From contig CP093061.1 in NCBI GenBank assembly GCA_029027265.1, positions 2,046,001 through 2,110,000 on the forward strand: 64,000 nt of DNA, written 5' to 3'. A program made the translations under genes and the position numbers. Shown here in pieces: positions 18,701 through 26,933 of this stretch (position 1 is its first letter; each line of letters starts with the position of its first letter). Source of the stretch: Sulfurospirillum_A sp029027265. Its GTDB lineage: Bacteria; Campylobacterota; Campylobacteria; Campylobacterales; Sulfurospirillaceae. The notes under the pieces are model-generated. The model was given only the letters and a program-made list of their open reading frames with translations, searched no databases and was not told the origin of the DNA.

Positions 18701-19624
18701 ATCCTGCCCATCTGCCTTAGCACACTCCTTTGTGAACTTAAACGTCGGAGGAGTTGGATCTCCTAATTTTATCTCTAAGTTACATTTATCTACTATTTCT
18801 TGAGTATGTGTAATAGCTTCAGGAATATCTGCAAAAATCTCGCTCATTTGCTCTGGAGTTTTAAGATAAAACTCTTTTACAGAGTGCTTTAACCGTTTAG
18901 GGTCATCAAACTCTTTATTCATCGCAATACACATAAAAGCTTCTTGTGCTTCTGCATCATCTTGTGTTGGGTAGTGCGTATCATTTGTAGCAATTATCTT
19001 TATACCTGTCTCTTTGGAGATACGTAGTATATTATCATCTATAAAAAGCTGATCATCAATACCATGACGCATAAGTTCAAGATAAAAATCATCGCCAAAT
19101 ATTGCTTTATACTCTAAAGCAATCTCTTTAGCTCGCTCGTAACCTTTTGCACCATTTTGTAAATTTTTAGGATTATTTGTATTGAGATGCCAGTTTACTT
19201 CACCTTGGAGACAAGCCCCACTACAAATAATGCCCTCACTATGCTCTTTTAAAAGATTTTTATTTATACGTGGATAGTAATAAAAACCCTTGATAAAACT
19301 CTGTGATGAGAGAAACATAAGATTTTTATAGCCAATTTCATTTTTTGCATAAAGACACAAATGAAAACGTTGCCTAGTTGTTTTATCGTCAAGTTCATCT
19401 TGGTTATGAATATAAGCTTCAATCCCTATAATAGGCTTTATATCATTCTTTCTCATAGTCTGATAAAAATCAATAGCCCCAAACATATTCCCATGGTCAG
19501 TCATAGCAACTGCTTTAACCCCTTGTTCTTTTAGTTTAGTTGCAAGCTTGCCAATCTTGTTTGCTCCATCAAGGAGTGAATATTCTGTGTGTAAGTGTAA
19601 ATGTGTAAATTCAATATTGCTCAT
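15719..19624 (-). CDS. dnaE: DNA polymerase III alpha subunit
   Basis: This is the replicative polymerase. The PHP domain starts at once (THLHLHTEYSLLDGAN). Two catalytic aspartates lie in PDIDIDF at about residues 416-422, and a third lies in LIKFDFLGLK near residue 580. Helix-hairpin-helix and OB-fold regions follow. At 1301 residues it is about 100 longer than is usual for DnaE. The extra length comes from a second copy of the OB-fold region: GKFLFIGKVESI with NMEFMVF near 1010-1098, and GKVFFIGKVDKI with NLEFMVF near 1127-1215. The start is ATG at 19624. It is followed by the DUF4395 gene with a 4-base overlap. Confidence 0.97.
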   Translation of the reverse strand: MSNIEFTHLHLHTEYSLLDGANKIGKLATKLKEQGVKAVAMTDHGNMFGAIDFYQTMRKNDIKPIIGIEAYIHNQDELDDKTTRQRFHLCLYAKNEIGYKNLMFLSSQSFIKGFYYYPRINKNLLKEHSEGIICSGACLQGEVNWHLNTNNPKNLQNGAKGYERAKEIALEYKAIFGDDFYLELMRHGIDDQLFIDDNILRISKETGIKIIATNDTHYPTQDDAEAQEAFMCIAMNKEFDDPKRLKHSVKEFYLKTPEQMSEIFADIPEAITHTQEIVDKCNLEIKLGDPTPPTFKFTKECAKADGQDIDNDDEYFRFKCKEGLEDRLKLVPKQKHQTYYDRLDVEMDIICNMKFPGYMLIVWDFIRESKERGVPVGPGRGSAAGSLVAFSLYITDIDPMPYNLLFERFLNPERISMPDIDIDFCQARRGEIIDYVVEKYGRYNVAQVITFGKLLAKGVIRDVARVLGLPYAEADAMAKLIPDELGITLNGKIKNGEQVDGAYQKEPKLRKLIDDDPRIARVWKFALALEGLNRNSGMHAAGVVISDEELWHKTPLYKPSGAEQLVTQYSLNYLEDVDLIKFDFLGLKTLTVLDNALKLIKRRYDKDINFNAIDMDDPKVYELIRTGHTVGLFQIESTGMQSLNERLAPDGFEDIIAVLALYRPGPMESGMLDDFIERKHGRKKVFYPFEEVSFDSLKETLEPTYGMIVYQEQVMQIVQIVGGFSLGYSDIIRRAMGKKKDMSTYREEFCDGAEKQGYDRGKSAELFKLIEKFAGYGFNKSHSAAYAMITFQTAYLKTYYPQEFMAALLTSEQDNTDKVVKYIDEVKRLGIKLSPPSVNYSLTEFNAITNDDGEETILFGMGAIKGAGSSAIGRILEAREDGKFKDISDFMSKIDTSKVNKRVIESLIKSGAFDEFGLTRRALLDHTEIIAEAGAKCAKMKKDAVNSLFGDGEEMTTVKIDIENLPEFDGKRILELEKETVGFYISGHPLDDFRELIESIPHALSSDIENIDKGKFLFIGKVESIQERISKKGNKFGIVNLMDFHGNMEFMVFANILEKIQNMNLENPTGFPIEIKRDDTGVKLTCKDALSLEDLNKEKDKTKVLEELKDEIDEIPHIGSLEIQTIENGKVFFIGKVDKIDEKVSKKGNPYGFVSALDLQGNLEFMVFEKQLQKLNSLNFEKPIGFALEITKEDEKVRMSCKGVFTLDEAKKKKNSKKAVENRVTKVEQTPLPPTTIRLELTENYDALEELHALVRQYQGRSEVELVITSKLVDIKMKTLIKIDPAICKDIEKIKGIEVIG

Positions 19625-19713
19625 AATGTTCTCGTATAGTTTTTGATTTATTTTACTACATGAGTGCTTAAAGTGTAGGTTTATTTTAAAGTATAAATTT
19701 AAAAACTTATCTA

Positions 19714-19968
19714 TTAATCATAAACATCATCCATATCTAAATCATTAACCTCTATTTCTGGCAGAGTTGGAATGGACTTTTCATTAACTTTTGAATCATT
19801 AAAATCATAACTATTATAGTCATAAAACTTTTTTTCTTTTGCATACAACTTTTCTTTTTGTATCGCTTTTTCGATGGCTTCTTTAGTTCTTTTTTCTTTT
19901 TCTAAATCTACATCTGATGCAAATAAAAACAAGTTTAACAAAATCACACACATTAAAATCTTTTTCAT
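19714..19968 (-). CDS. Small exported protein of unknown function
   Basis: The 84-residue product begins with a signal peptide (MKKILMCVILLNLFLFAS). The mature part is short and very polar: a lysine- and glutamate-rich helix (EKEKRTKEAIEKAIQKEK), then tyrosine and asparagine repeats (FYDYNSYDFND) and an acidic tail (EVNDLDMDDVYD). I recognise no family. An AGGAG ribosome site precedes the ATG. It lies 89 bases upstream of dnaE on the same strand. Confidence 0.7.
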   Translation of the reverse strand: MKKILMCVILLNLFLFASDVDLEKEKRTKEAIEKAIQKEKLYAKEKKFYDYNSYDFNDSKVNEKSIPTLPEIEVNDLDMDDVYD

Positions 19969-20022
19969 AGTTCTTCTCCTATCTATAAAAAAATATTAAG
20001 ATAATTATATCAATAAATTATT

Positions 20023-20142
20023 TTAATATCCTTGACTTATGTTAGATTTGATATCTATCAAAAAATAGTTTTCACTCTTGTCTTTATAATAACCTCTGTC
20101 TTGTGACCTAAAAAATGTAAATTTATTGGTTAGATTAAATGC
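20023..20142 (-). other. Open stretch downstream of the flavoprotein stop
   Basis: Directly after the TGA of the flavoprotein gene the same frame stays open for 39 codons, ending at TAA (20025-20023). The translation (including RSQDRGYYKDKSENYF, then IDIKSNISQGY) has a protein-like composition but no start codon. It may be the tail of a deleted gene, or chance. Nothing else was recognised in 19969-20142 apart from a likely promoter for the small exported gene (TATAAT on the minus strand near 20010). Confidence 0.2.
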
Positions 20143-21354
20143 TCAAGAACTTATTGCTTTACCAGCACTAATCCCACTAGCCCATGCCCAATGCAGGTTG
20201 TACCCTCCACAATCTGCATCTATATCAACTACTTCACCACTAAAGAACAATCCACGTTGTAGTTTTGATTCCATGGTTTGTGAGTTTATATCTTGAGTAT
20301 TAACTCCTCCAGCGGTTACTTCTGCTGTTTTAAAACCTTTGGTATCTTCTACATGTAAAGTAATATTTTTAAGAGCATATACTAATTTTGTTAGTTCTTT
20401 ATTGTTAAGACTATCCGCACTTTTTACATATAGAGATTTCTCTATAAATTTTGCAAGTTTTGAGTTTATGAAACCATCTAACCACAAAGCTACACTCTTT
20501 CCATTAGAATATTTTTGACGTTTTTTTAGAAGATTTTTAAGTTGTTCTTTTGAATACTCAGGTAGTAAATCTATCTTTACATGTAAAGCTCTTTTATGAA
20601 GTAACGAGTGGCTCACAACTCGGCTTATATCTAAAACGGCTGAACCAGATATGCCGTAGTTTGTAAAAAGTATATCTCCGCTTGCATGAGTTTTATTTTC
20701 TCCGTCTTCATAAACTTCTATGCTTCCCTCAACCTTTACTCCACTAATGTTTTTTAAATCTTCTTTGCAAATAAGTTGAACCAAAGATGGATGAGTAGAA
20801 ACTATGTTGTGACCAAAGCTTTTAGCAAACTCATAACCACTATCACAACTTCCTAGAGTTGGCATAGCAAGTCCACCAGTTGCCACTAAAACTCTGTTTA
20901 CATGTAAAGATTTACCTTCTACATGTAAAGAAAACCCCTTGCTTTCTTTTGTTATGCTTTCAATTTCTGTATTTAAAAAAAACTCTACATGTAAACGCAT
21001 ACATTCATACACTAAAAGTTCAACTATGCTAGAAGATTGAAGACTTCTTGGGTACAAACGACCTCTTTGTCCCTCTACTAACTCTACTCCAAGCTCTGAA
21101 AAAAAAGCTTTACATGTAGAGGCATTTAAATGGTTAATTGAGTGGTTCACAAAAGAGGGATTTGAACCATGGTAATTAGAAAGTTCTATGTGTTGATTTG
21201 TGACATTACATCTACCGTTTCCAGTAGCTAATATTTTTTTACCTACTTTATTGTTTTTTTCATAAACATGAACTTTAGCACCACGTCTTGCCGCAACAAT
21301 AGCTGCAACAAGTCCAGATGCTCCTGCTCCTATAATAGCTATTTTATTAGACAA
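20143..21354 (-). CDS. HI0933-like flavoprotein (NAD(P)/FAD-dependent oxidoreductase)
   Basis: The 403-residue protein starts with an FAD-binding Rossmann motif (IAIIGAGASGLVAAIVAARRG) and contains the HI0933/BaiN family signature NKVGKKILATGNGRCNVTN. Near the C-terminus are TAEVTAGGVNTQDIN and LFFSGEVVDIDADCGGYNLHWAWASG, which complete the FAD site. Members reduce or oxidise organic substrates; the natural substrate here is unknown. The gene carries six TACATGTA palindromes, which often encode Leu-His-Val. Its start overlaps the end of the CvfB-like gene by 16 bases, within a three-gene operon with the ABC-F gene. Confidence 0.9.
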   Translation of the reverse strand: MSNKIAIIGAGASGLVAAIVAARRGAKVHVYEKNNKVGKKILATGNGRCNVTNQHIELSNYHGSNPSFVNHSINHLNASTCKAFFSELGVELVEGQRGRLYPRSLQSSSIVELLVYECMRLHVEFFLNTEIESITKESKGFSLHVEGKSLHVNRVLVATGGLAMPTLGSCDSGYEFAKSFGHNIVSTHPSLVQLICKEDLKNISGVKVEGSIEVYEDGENKTHASGDILFTNYGISGSAVLDISRVVSHSLLHKRALHVKIDLLPEYSKEQLKNLLKKRQKYSNGKSVALWLDGFINSKLAKFIEKSLYVKSADSLNNKELTKLVYALKNITLHVEDTKGFKTAEVTAGGVNTQDINSQTMESKLQRGLFFSGEVVDIDADCGGYNLHWAWASGISAGKAISS

Positions 21355-22187
21355 ATTCCATCTTCTTCAAGTTTAACGATTTTTTTATCTATTAATTCGG
21401 TAAGTGCTTTTTTATAATTCTTTTTACTCAATCCAAAAAGCTCTTTTATAAGTTCTGGATCACTTTTGTAGTTACACTCTAATTCTCCACCATTGGTTTT
21501 TAGAACTTTTTCTACTCTATGGATTGCCGTCTCTTTGTTTTCATCTTTATTACCTATTTTTTGAAGGCAAATATCCATTTTTTTATCTGCTCTTATTTTT
21601 TTAATATAAGCTTGTTTTTTCTGACCAATCCAAATATCTTCAAAAATTTCATTGTGAAATATCATTGCTTCGTATTTATTGTCTACTATAACTTTAAAAC
21701 CTAATGGTGTTTTTTCTCTTATGATGATGTCTACTTTTTGATTGACAGCAAGTTCTTCTAAATCTGTATGTATAAACTCTTTAAACTTATGTGCCCCAAA
21801 AAGTCTGTCGCTGTCTTCATCTTTACATACTCTAAAGACAAACTTCATTCCAACTTCAAGAGGAATTTTTTGATACTTCTTAGGAATAAAAAGATCTTTT
21901 TGTAGACCCCAATTCACAAATGCTCCAAAACTCTCAACTCCAACTACTTCAAAGTACCCAAACTCACCAAGCATTGCTTTTGGGCGTTCTGTAGTTGCCA
22001 CGTACCTGTCTTCTGAATCAGTATAGACGAAAACTTCTATCTCGTCTTCTATATTCATGTCCTCAGTTGCATAAGCTTTTGGAAGAAGTATATCATCTTC
22101 ATCTTCTGCAAGTAAGTAAAAACCGTGCTCAGTATCTCTGTCAATCCGTAGGGTATTTACTACCCCTAATTCTATATTTTTATTCAT
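21339..22187 (-). CDS. CvfB-like S1-domain RNA-binding protein
   Basis: The 282-residue protein resembles the CvfB/YitL family: tandem S1-type OB folds (LGVVNTLRIDRDTEHGFYLL; FGYFEVVGVESFGAFVNWGLQKDLFIPKKYQ; a third near residue 145) followed by a C-terminal winged helix (DPELIKELFGLSKKNYKKALTELIDKKIV). These proteins bind RNA and affect gene expression post-transcriptionally. The phrase AFVNWGLQKDLFIP is a strong family marker. Its ATG overlaps the ABC-F stop by 4 bases, so the two are coupled. Confidence 0.85.
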   Translation of the reverse strand: MNKNIELGVVNTLRIDRDTEHGFYLLAEDEDDILLPKAYATEDMNIEDEIEVFVYTDSEDRYVATTERPKAMLGEFGYFEVVGVESFGAFVNWGLQKDLFIPKKYQKIPLEVGMKFVFRVCKDEDSDRLFGAHKFKEFIHTDLEELAVNQKVDIIIREKTPLGFKVIVDNKYEAMIFHNEIFEDIWIGQKKQAYIKKIRADKKMDICLQKIGNKDENKETAIHRVEKVLKTNGGELECNYKSDPELIKELFGLSKKNYKKALTELIDKKIVKLEEDGICLIK

Positions 22188-24016
22188 TTTATCTCTTCTA
22201 TTTTTTTATCATATTCTATGGTTATTTTATCAAATTCGTGCTGTACTATCTCTAAAGCTTCAAAACTATCCTCTATTAGGCTCTCTTGAGCTGATACTTC
22301 TTTGTATAATTCTCCCAGTTTTCCGCTATCTCCACTAGTTGAAATTTTTATTAACTCTTGTTGATTTACCTCTAGTTCTTCTTCTGTTTTTATAATCAGC
22401 TCTTCAAGTTTTTCTACTCTCTTTTTAAAAGGTGATATTTCTTTGTTTCTTTGTGAAATTAAATAAGCTTTTTGCTTCTTATTTTGATGTTGATTTTGCT
22501 TTGGAGCTGTTTTTAATTTTTTCTCTTGCTCCTCCTCTTCCCAACCAACTTTTTCTAAAAACTCATCATAAGTTCCATCAAACAAATCAGCTCCATCTTT
22601 GGCAAAAACCACAAGTCTATTTGCTACTTTTCTTAAAAGCTCTTCAGAGTGAGTTACAATAACAACTGCACCATCAAAGTTTTTAATTGCTGTAGTTAAA
22701 GAGTCAATAGAATCCATATCTAAGTGGTTTGTAGGCTCATCTAAAAACAGTATATTAACTTCATCTACCAAAATTTTACCAAGCATTACCCTGCTCTTCT
22801 CTCCACCTGAAAGAAGTGAAACTTTCTTGTCTGCATTGTCTCCACTGAACATCATAGCACCACAAATACTTCTCGCTCTACTCATGGACAAAGAGGCATT
22901 TACTCCATAAATTTCTTCAAAAACTGTATTGTTTAAATTGAGGTGGTTTATGTTTGTCTGCCCAAAATGACCAAACTTCGTACTTGTGTGCATATCTACA
23001 GTTCCATCAAGTTGTTTAAGCTCACGACTTAGAACATTTAGTAAAGTTGATTTCCCTTTTCCATTTTTTCCTATAATTCCAAGACATTCGCCTTTTTTAA
23101 TGTTAAATGAGATATTCTCAAACAAAATTTTATCTTTTGTGTATCCAAAACTCAAATCACTTACATCAAGAAGTATTTTTGCAGGAGTCTCTTTAAAGTT
23201 AAAATCAAACTTCAAAGTTGATTCACTTGTAATGTCTTCCATTCTGTCCATTTTTTCTAACTGTTTTACTTTTGATTGTGCTAGAGAAGCTGTTGAAGCT
23301 CTAGTTTTATTTTTCACAATAAACTCTTCAAGCTCTTTTATTTTCTTATCTTGTGAAATTTTTGTCTTTACATGTAACTCATCATTTGATGCAAGCTGTT
23401 CATAAAACTTGTGGGTATTTCCTGTAATTAAACTTAGTTTTTTTCTTACTATTCCCATGGTGTGAGTTGTGATGCTATCCATGAAATTTCTATCATGTGT
23501 GATGATGACTACCTCACCTTCGAAACTCCTCAAAAAGGACTTTAACCAACGCAAAGAAACAATATCAAGGTAGTTTGTAGGTTCATCTAAAAGAAGTAAA
23601 TTTGGCTCAGTAACCAAAAGTTTGGCAAGATTTATACGTATTTGATAACCACCAGAGAAAGAGAGTGGATTAGAATCTAAATCAGCCTGAAGAAAACCAA
23701 GCCCAAATAAAATCTTTTCAACTCTATATGCATCGTATTTCAAATCTTCACTTAGTGCAAGTGAAACCTCTTCTCTTAGAGTTTTTTCCGAAAACTTTAA
23801 ATGCTGTTCTAATGAGCCTATTTTGTAGTTCTTTGGTATTGAGATTTCTCCACCATCTTGATGCTCCTCACCTAAAATGAGTCTAAAAAGTGTAGATTTT
23901 CCACTACCATTGCGACCAACCAAACCCACACGCATTCGTGAATTAAGTCTAAAGTTAAGATTTGAAAAAAGCTCTTGCATAGCAAAGCTTTTAGATATGT
24001 TTGTTAGTTGTATCAA
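22184..24016 (-). CDS. ABC-F family ATPase
   Basis: The 610-residue cytosolic protein has two ABC domains and no membrane helices. Walker A motifs are GRNGSGKS (about residue 34) and GKNGKGKS (about 318). Signatures are SFSGGYQIR and LSGGEKSR; Walker B motifs are LLLLDEPTNYLD and ILFLDEPTNHLD. The linker between the domains is the charged ABC-F type, and the C-terminus is a coiled coil (FKKRVEKLEELIIKTEEELE). ABC-F proteins act on the ribosome, usually relieving stalls; the C-terminal extension is like Uup or YheS. Exact subfamily is uncertain. Confidence 0.92.
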   Translation of the reverse strand: MIQLTNISKSFAMQELFSNLNFRLNSRMRVGLVGRNGSGKSTLFRLILGEEHQDGGEISIPKNYKIGSLEQHLKFSEKTLREEVSLALSEDLKYDAYRVEKILFGLGFLQADLDSNPLSFSGGYQIRINLAKLLVTEPNLLLLDEPTNYLDIVSLRWLKSFLRSFEGEVVIITHDRNFMDSITTHTMGIVRKKLSLITGNTHKFYEQLASNDELHVKTKISQDKKIKELEEFIVKNKTRASTASLAQSKVKQLEKMDRMEDITSESTLKFDFNFKETPAKILLDVSDLSFGYTKDKILFENISFNIKKGECLGIIGKNGKGKSTLLNVLSRELKQLDGTVDMHTSTKFGHFGQTNINHLNLNNTVFEEIYGVNASLSMSRARSICGAMMFSGDNADKKVSLLSGGEKSRVMLGKILVDEVNILFLDEPTNHLDMDSIDSLTTAIKNFDGAVVIVTHSEELLRKVANRLVVFAKDGADLFDGTYDEFLEKVGWEEEEQEKKLKTAPKQNQHQNKKQKAYLISQRNKEISPFKKRVEKLEELIIKTEEELEVNQQELIKISTSGDSGKLGELYKEVSAQESLIEDSFEALEIVQHEFDKITIEYDKKIEEIK

Positions 24017-24070
24017 TATTTTTCCTATTTATTGCTATAAACAAAGGGCTTAACATGCTTATTAGCTCAT

Positions 24071-24076
24071 ATTATA
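24071..24076 (-). promoter_or_regulatory. Probable -10 box of the ABC-F operon
   Basis: TATAAT on the minus strand lies about 55 bases before the ABC-F start. No canonical -35 is evident at normal spacing, which is common in Campylobacterota. Otherwise 24017-24203 shows only AT-rich sequence. Confidence 0.5.
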
Positions 24077-24203
24077 TCCCTGTTTTTAGTCAAATTATCA
24101 TAATCTAGTAGGGATTTATTTTATTTATTTTATTAGATATATCATGTAACTTTTAAATAATATAGCATTATACACAGAATTTATAACATTCCATAAAACA
24201 CTA

Positions 24204-26933
24204 TTAAAAATAGTTACTAAACCTATTGAAATTATCCGACTGAACCAATTGAACCTCAGTAGATATTTCGGAAAAGTGTTTTTTAGCACAAGCTATTTTA
24301 GAAGATTCAGCTGTTTTAATATCTATTCCTAACGAGCTCCCTTTACTCTCCACTACAAAGTAAAGTTTCTCTGCGTTCTCTTCTTCAATCAGTACAGCCC
24401 AATCAGGGTTATATGTTCCTAATGGTGTATTGATTTTAAACCAGCTTGGTAGTTTTGTGAAGAGTTTAACTTTTTCATTTCTATTAAATTCAATAGCGAA
24501 ATTCTTTTCAATAATGGAATCATAAACTGTATGGGTGTAGATAGACTTGTGTTCTCTATTTTTTATCATATTTGAAGAAATATATCCATATAGTTCTTGG
24601 TTTTCAAAACACTCTTGAGCATAGTAAAATTCAGACCCAAGTTTTTGGTATTTAATACCATCGACAATAAACATACTCATAACTTTTTTAATGATTTTAA
24701 TCGCACCATCAATAAACTTTTGAGGATTATTTTTAAATCCTTGTAGCTTTCCACTTTGTATAAGAATATCAACAATATTTTTTCGTGTTAAGTTAGTTTC
24801 GTTCTGTAAATAAGTAACTATATCAGGTAACTCAAAATCAATAATTTCACTATTTAAAGGGTCATTCTTAATAGTTTCATCAATAATCTCTACACCTGCT
24901 TTTGTAATTTTATTGGTAGCTTTTGAATAAAGGTATTTTATTTTTCCTATGGTAAGGTCATTGGCTATATGTTTTGCACACTCTTCAACTAGTTTTTCAA
25001 CATCAAAGTCAACTCTATAAGTTGTTTTATACTTTATCTGCTCCCATAAGTTTTTAAAATCTTCACTTAAATAAATCTCTTTGTTAAGAGTAATAAGCTT
25101 TTTATCATTTGCATCTTTTACATATTTACCGATATCTTCAAAAACAATACCACAATCTTTCTCATACTCAGTCTGAAGTCCTTTTGCAAAGTCTTCATAG
25201 TTTTCATTTGCCATTACTGTTAAAGTGTTTACATCAAACCCTCTAACTCTTACACCGTCTTGATTGACACATATTCGTAGACCTCGACCTATTTCTTGTC
25301 TCTTTTTCATTACAGAGTTAGTTTCGTTCAGAGTACAAATTTGAAATACATTAGGGTTATCCCATCCCTCTTTTAATGCACTATGAGAAAATATAAACCT
25401 AAGAGGTTCACTGAAACTAAGAAGTTTTTCTTTGTTCTTCATAATCTTATCAAAGGCACTTTCATCATCTTTGTTTTTACCAGTACTATCTTTTACACGA
25501 CCCTTGCTGTCTTGTGCAAAATATCCGTCGTGTATTTTTTCTACTTCTGTAACAATATCTACATCAGCAAACAAAGTATTGTATTTTGGTTTTTTAGAGA
25601 CTGTTTTAAACTCCTCTTCAAACCATAAGGCATATTTACCTTTAACTATATTACCCTCTTCGTCATAACTTCTATAGTTTGCCACTTTATCAATAAAAAA
25701 GAGACTCAACACTTTAATGTCTTTTGCTTTTAAACGCAGTTCTTTATCTAAGTGTTCCTCTATTGTTTTCCTCACCTGTAATCTTTTAATGCTGTCATCA
25801 TCTGCAGCTCCAACAGTCTCTCCAATTTTTACAACTTCTTGGTTAATAAACTCAATGTATTCACTACCTTTTTCTATATAAATGTCGTTAATTGTATAAC
25901 CATCATATACATCACGTCCATTAGATTTTTCATAAAGGTCATCACCATTTTTAACTGCAATAACTTTACGTTTAGTAGAACCATTTTGGATGACATCTAT
26001 CTCTATTTTTGCACCTCTAGGATTAGCTTTAACACTTACTAGTCTTATATATGCTTTGTTTGAAGTGTCTTCTAGTGTAACATTGGCTACTTCTATTTGT
26101 TTAACAAGTTGCTGTTCATAAGCATCAATAGAATCTAGTTTATACATAAGGTTAAATTTTTCTATGTGTGTAGCACTATATCTTAGCCTACAAAGAGGAT
26201 TTAGCGTTTGGATAGCCTCTTTTGCCTTTGGAGTATTTGCAACGCTCTGAGGCTCATCTATGATAAGTATAGGATTTGTAGAAGCGATAAACTCTATAGG
26301 TTTTTGTCCATTTAGTCTATCATTCTCTCTATGTATAATATTTGCTTTATTGTTCTTTGTAGGGTCTGTAAAACTTTTTCTAAATGCGTCAATATTTATA
26401 ACCATTATACGAATATCACTACTTGTAGCAAAATCTCTTACTTGCTCCAAGTTTGAACTATCATAAACAAATGAGTCATAATTCACATTATCAAAAAGAG
26501 TTTTAAAATGCTCACTTGTTATCTCAAGGGTTTTTTTAGTTCCCTCTTTGATGGCGATAGATGGTACAACAATGATGAACTTTGTAAAACCATAACGTTT
26601 ATTCATCTCAAAAATAGATTTTAGATAAACATAGGTTTTACCTGTTCCCGTTTCCATCTCTACTGAAAAATCCATACTATTAAGTTTTTTAGACTGAGGT
26701 AGTCCATTTCTAAGTTGAATCTTTTGAACATTGGCAAGTATCTCATCATCTAAAAGTTCAAGTCTATTACCAATACCAAGATCGTTAAAATCAGCAGTAG
26801 TCTTTTGCCCTTTGGTTTGTGCTCTTACGATACTAAAATTACTCTGACAAACTTCTTGACCTTCAAATATATCTACTATTGAACTTATTGCTCTATCTTG
26901 ATAATCGAGGTTGCTTTCAAATTGTATTTTCAT
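24204..26933 (-). CDS. res: Type III restriction enzyme, Res subunit
   Basis: The 909-residue protein is the ATP-dependent translocase/nuclease of a type III R-M system. It has Walker A in METGTGKTYVYLKSIFEMN (about residue 93), the DEAD-type box LIIDEPQS (about 222), and helicase motif VI in QEIGRGLRICVNQDG (about 545). The C-terminus carries a PD-(D/E)xK nuclease: NPDWAVL near 842 and VVESKGSS near 860. Res needs the Mod subunit for recognition and cuts only unmodified paired sites. It is the last gene of the mod-to-res operon and overlaps rhuM by 4 bases. All motifs are present and the frame is intact, so it should be functional. Confidence 0.95.
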   Translation of the reverse strand: MKIQFESNLDYQDRAISSIVDIFEGQEVCQSNFSIVRAQTKGQKTTADFNDLGIGNRLELLDDEILANVQKIQLRNGLPQSKKLNSMDFSVEMETGTGKTYVYLKSIFEMNKRYGFTKFIIVVPSIAIKEGTKKTLEITSEHFKTLFDNVNYDSFVYDSSNLEQVRDFATSSDIRIMVINIDAFRKSFTDPTKNNKANIIHRENDRLNGQKPIEFIASTNPILIIDEPQSVANTPKAKEAIQTLNPLCRLRYSATHIEKFNLMYKLDSIDAYEQQLVKQIEVANVTLEDTSNKAYIRLVSVKANPRGAKIEIDVIQNGSTKRKVIAVKNGDDLYEKSNGRDVYDGYTINDIYIEKGSEYIEFINQEVVKIGETVGAADDDSIKRLQVRKTIEEHLDKELRLKAKDIKVLSLFFIDKVANYRSYDEEGNIVKGKYALWFEEEFKTVSKKPKYNTLFADVDIVTEVEKIHDGYFAQDSKGRVKDSTGKNKDDESAFDKIMKNKEKLLSFSEPLRFIFSHSALKEGWDNPNVFQICTLNETNSVMKKRQEIGRGLRICVNQDGVRVRGFDVNTLTVMANENYEDFAKGLQTEYEKDCGIVFEDIGKYVKDANDKKLITLNKEIYLSEDFKNLWEQIKYKTTYRVDFDVEKLVEECAKHIANDLTIGKIKYLYSKATNKITKAGVEIIDETIKNDPLNSEIIDFELPDIVTYLQNETNLTRKNIVDILIQSGKLQGFKNNPQKFIDGAIKIIKKVMSMFIVDGIKYQKLGSEFYYAQECFENQELYGYISSNMIKNREHKSIYTHTVYDSIIEKNFAIEFNRNEKVKLFTKLPSWFKINTPLGTYNPDWAVLIEEENAEKLYFVVESKGSSLGIDIKTAESSKIACAKKHFSEISTEVQLVQSDNFNRFSNYF

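Noticed and set aside
21519..22255. Plus-strand frames of 61 and 86 codons opposite the CvfB-like gene
   Set aside because: They are hydrophobic translations of antisense AT-rich codons without ribosome sites.
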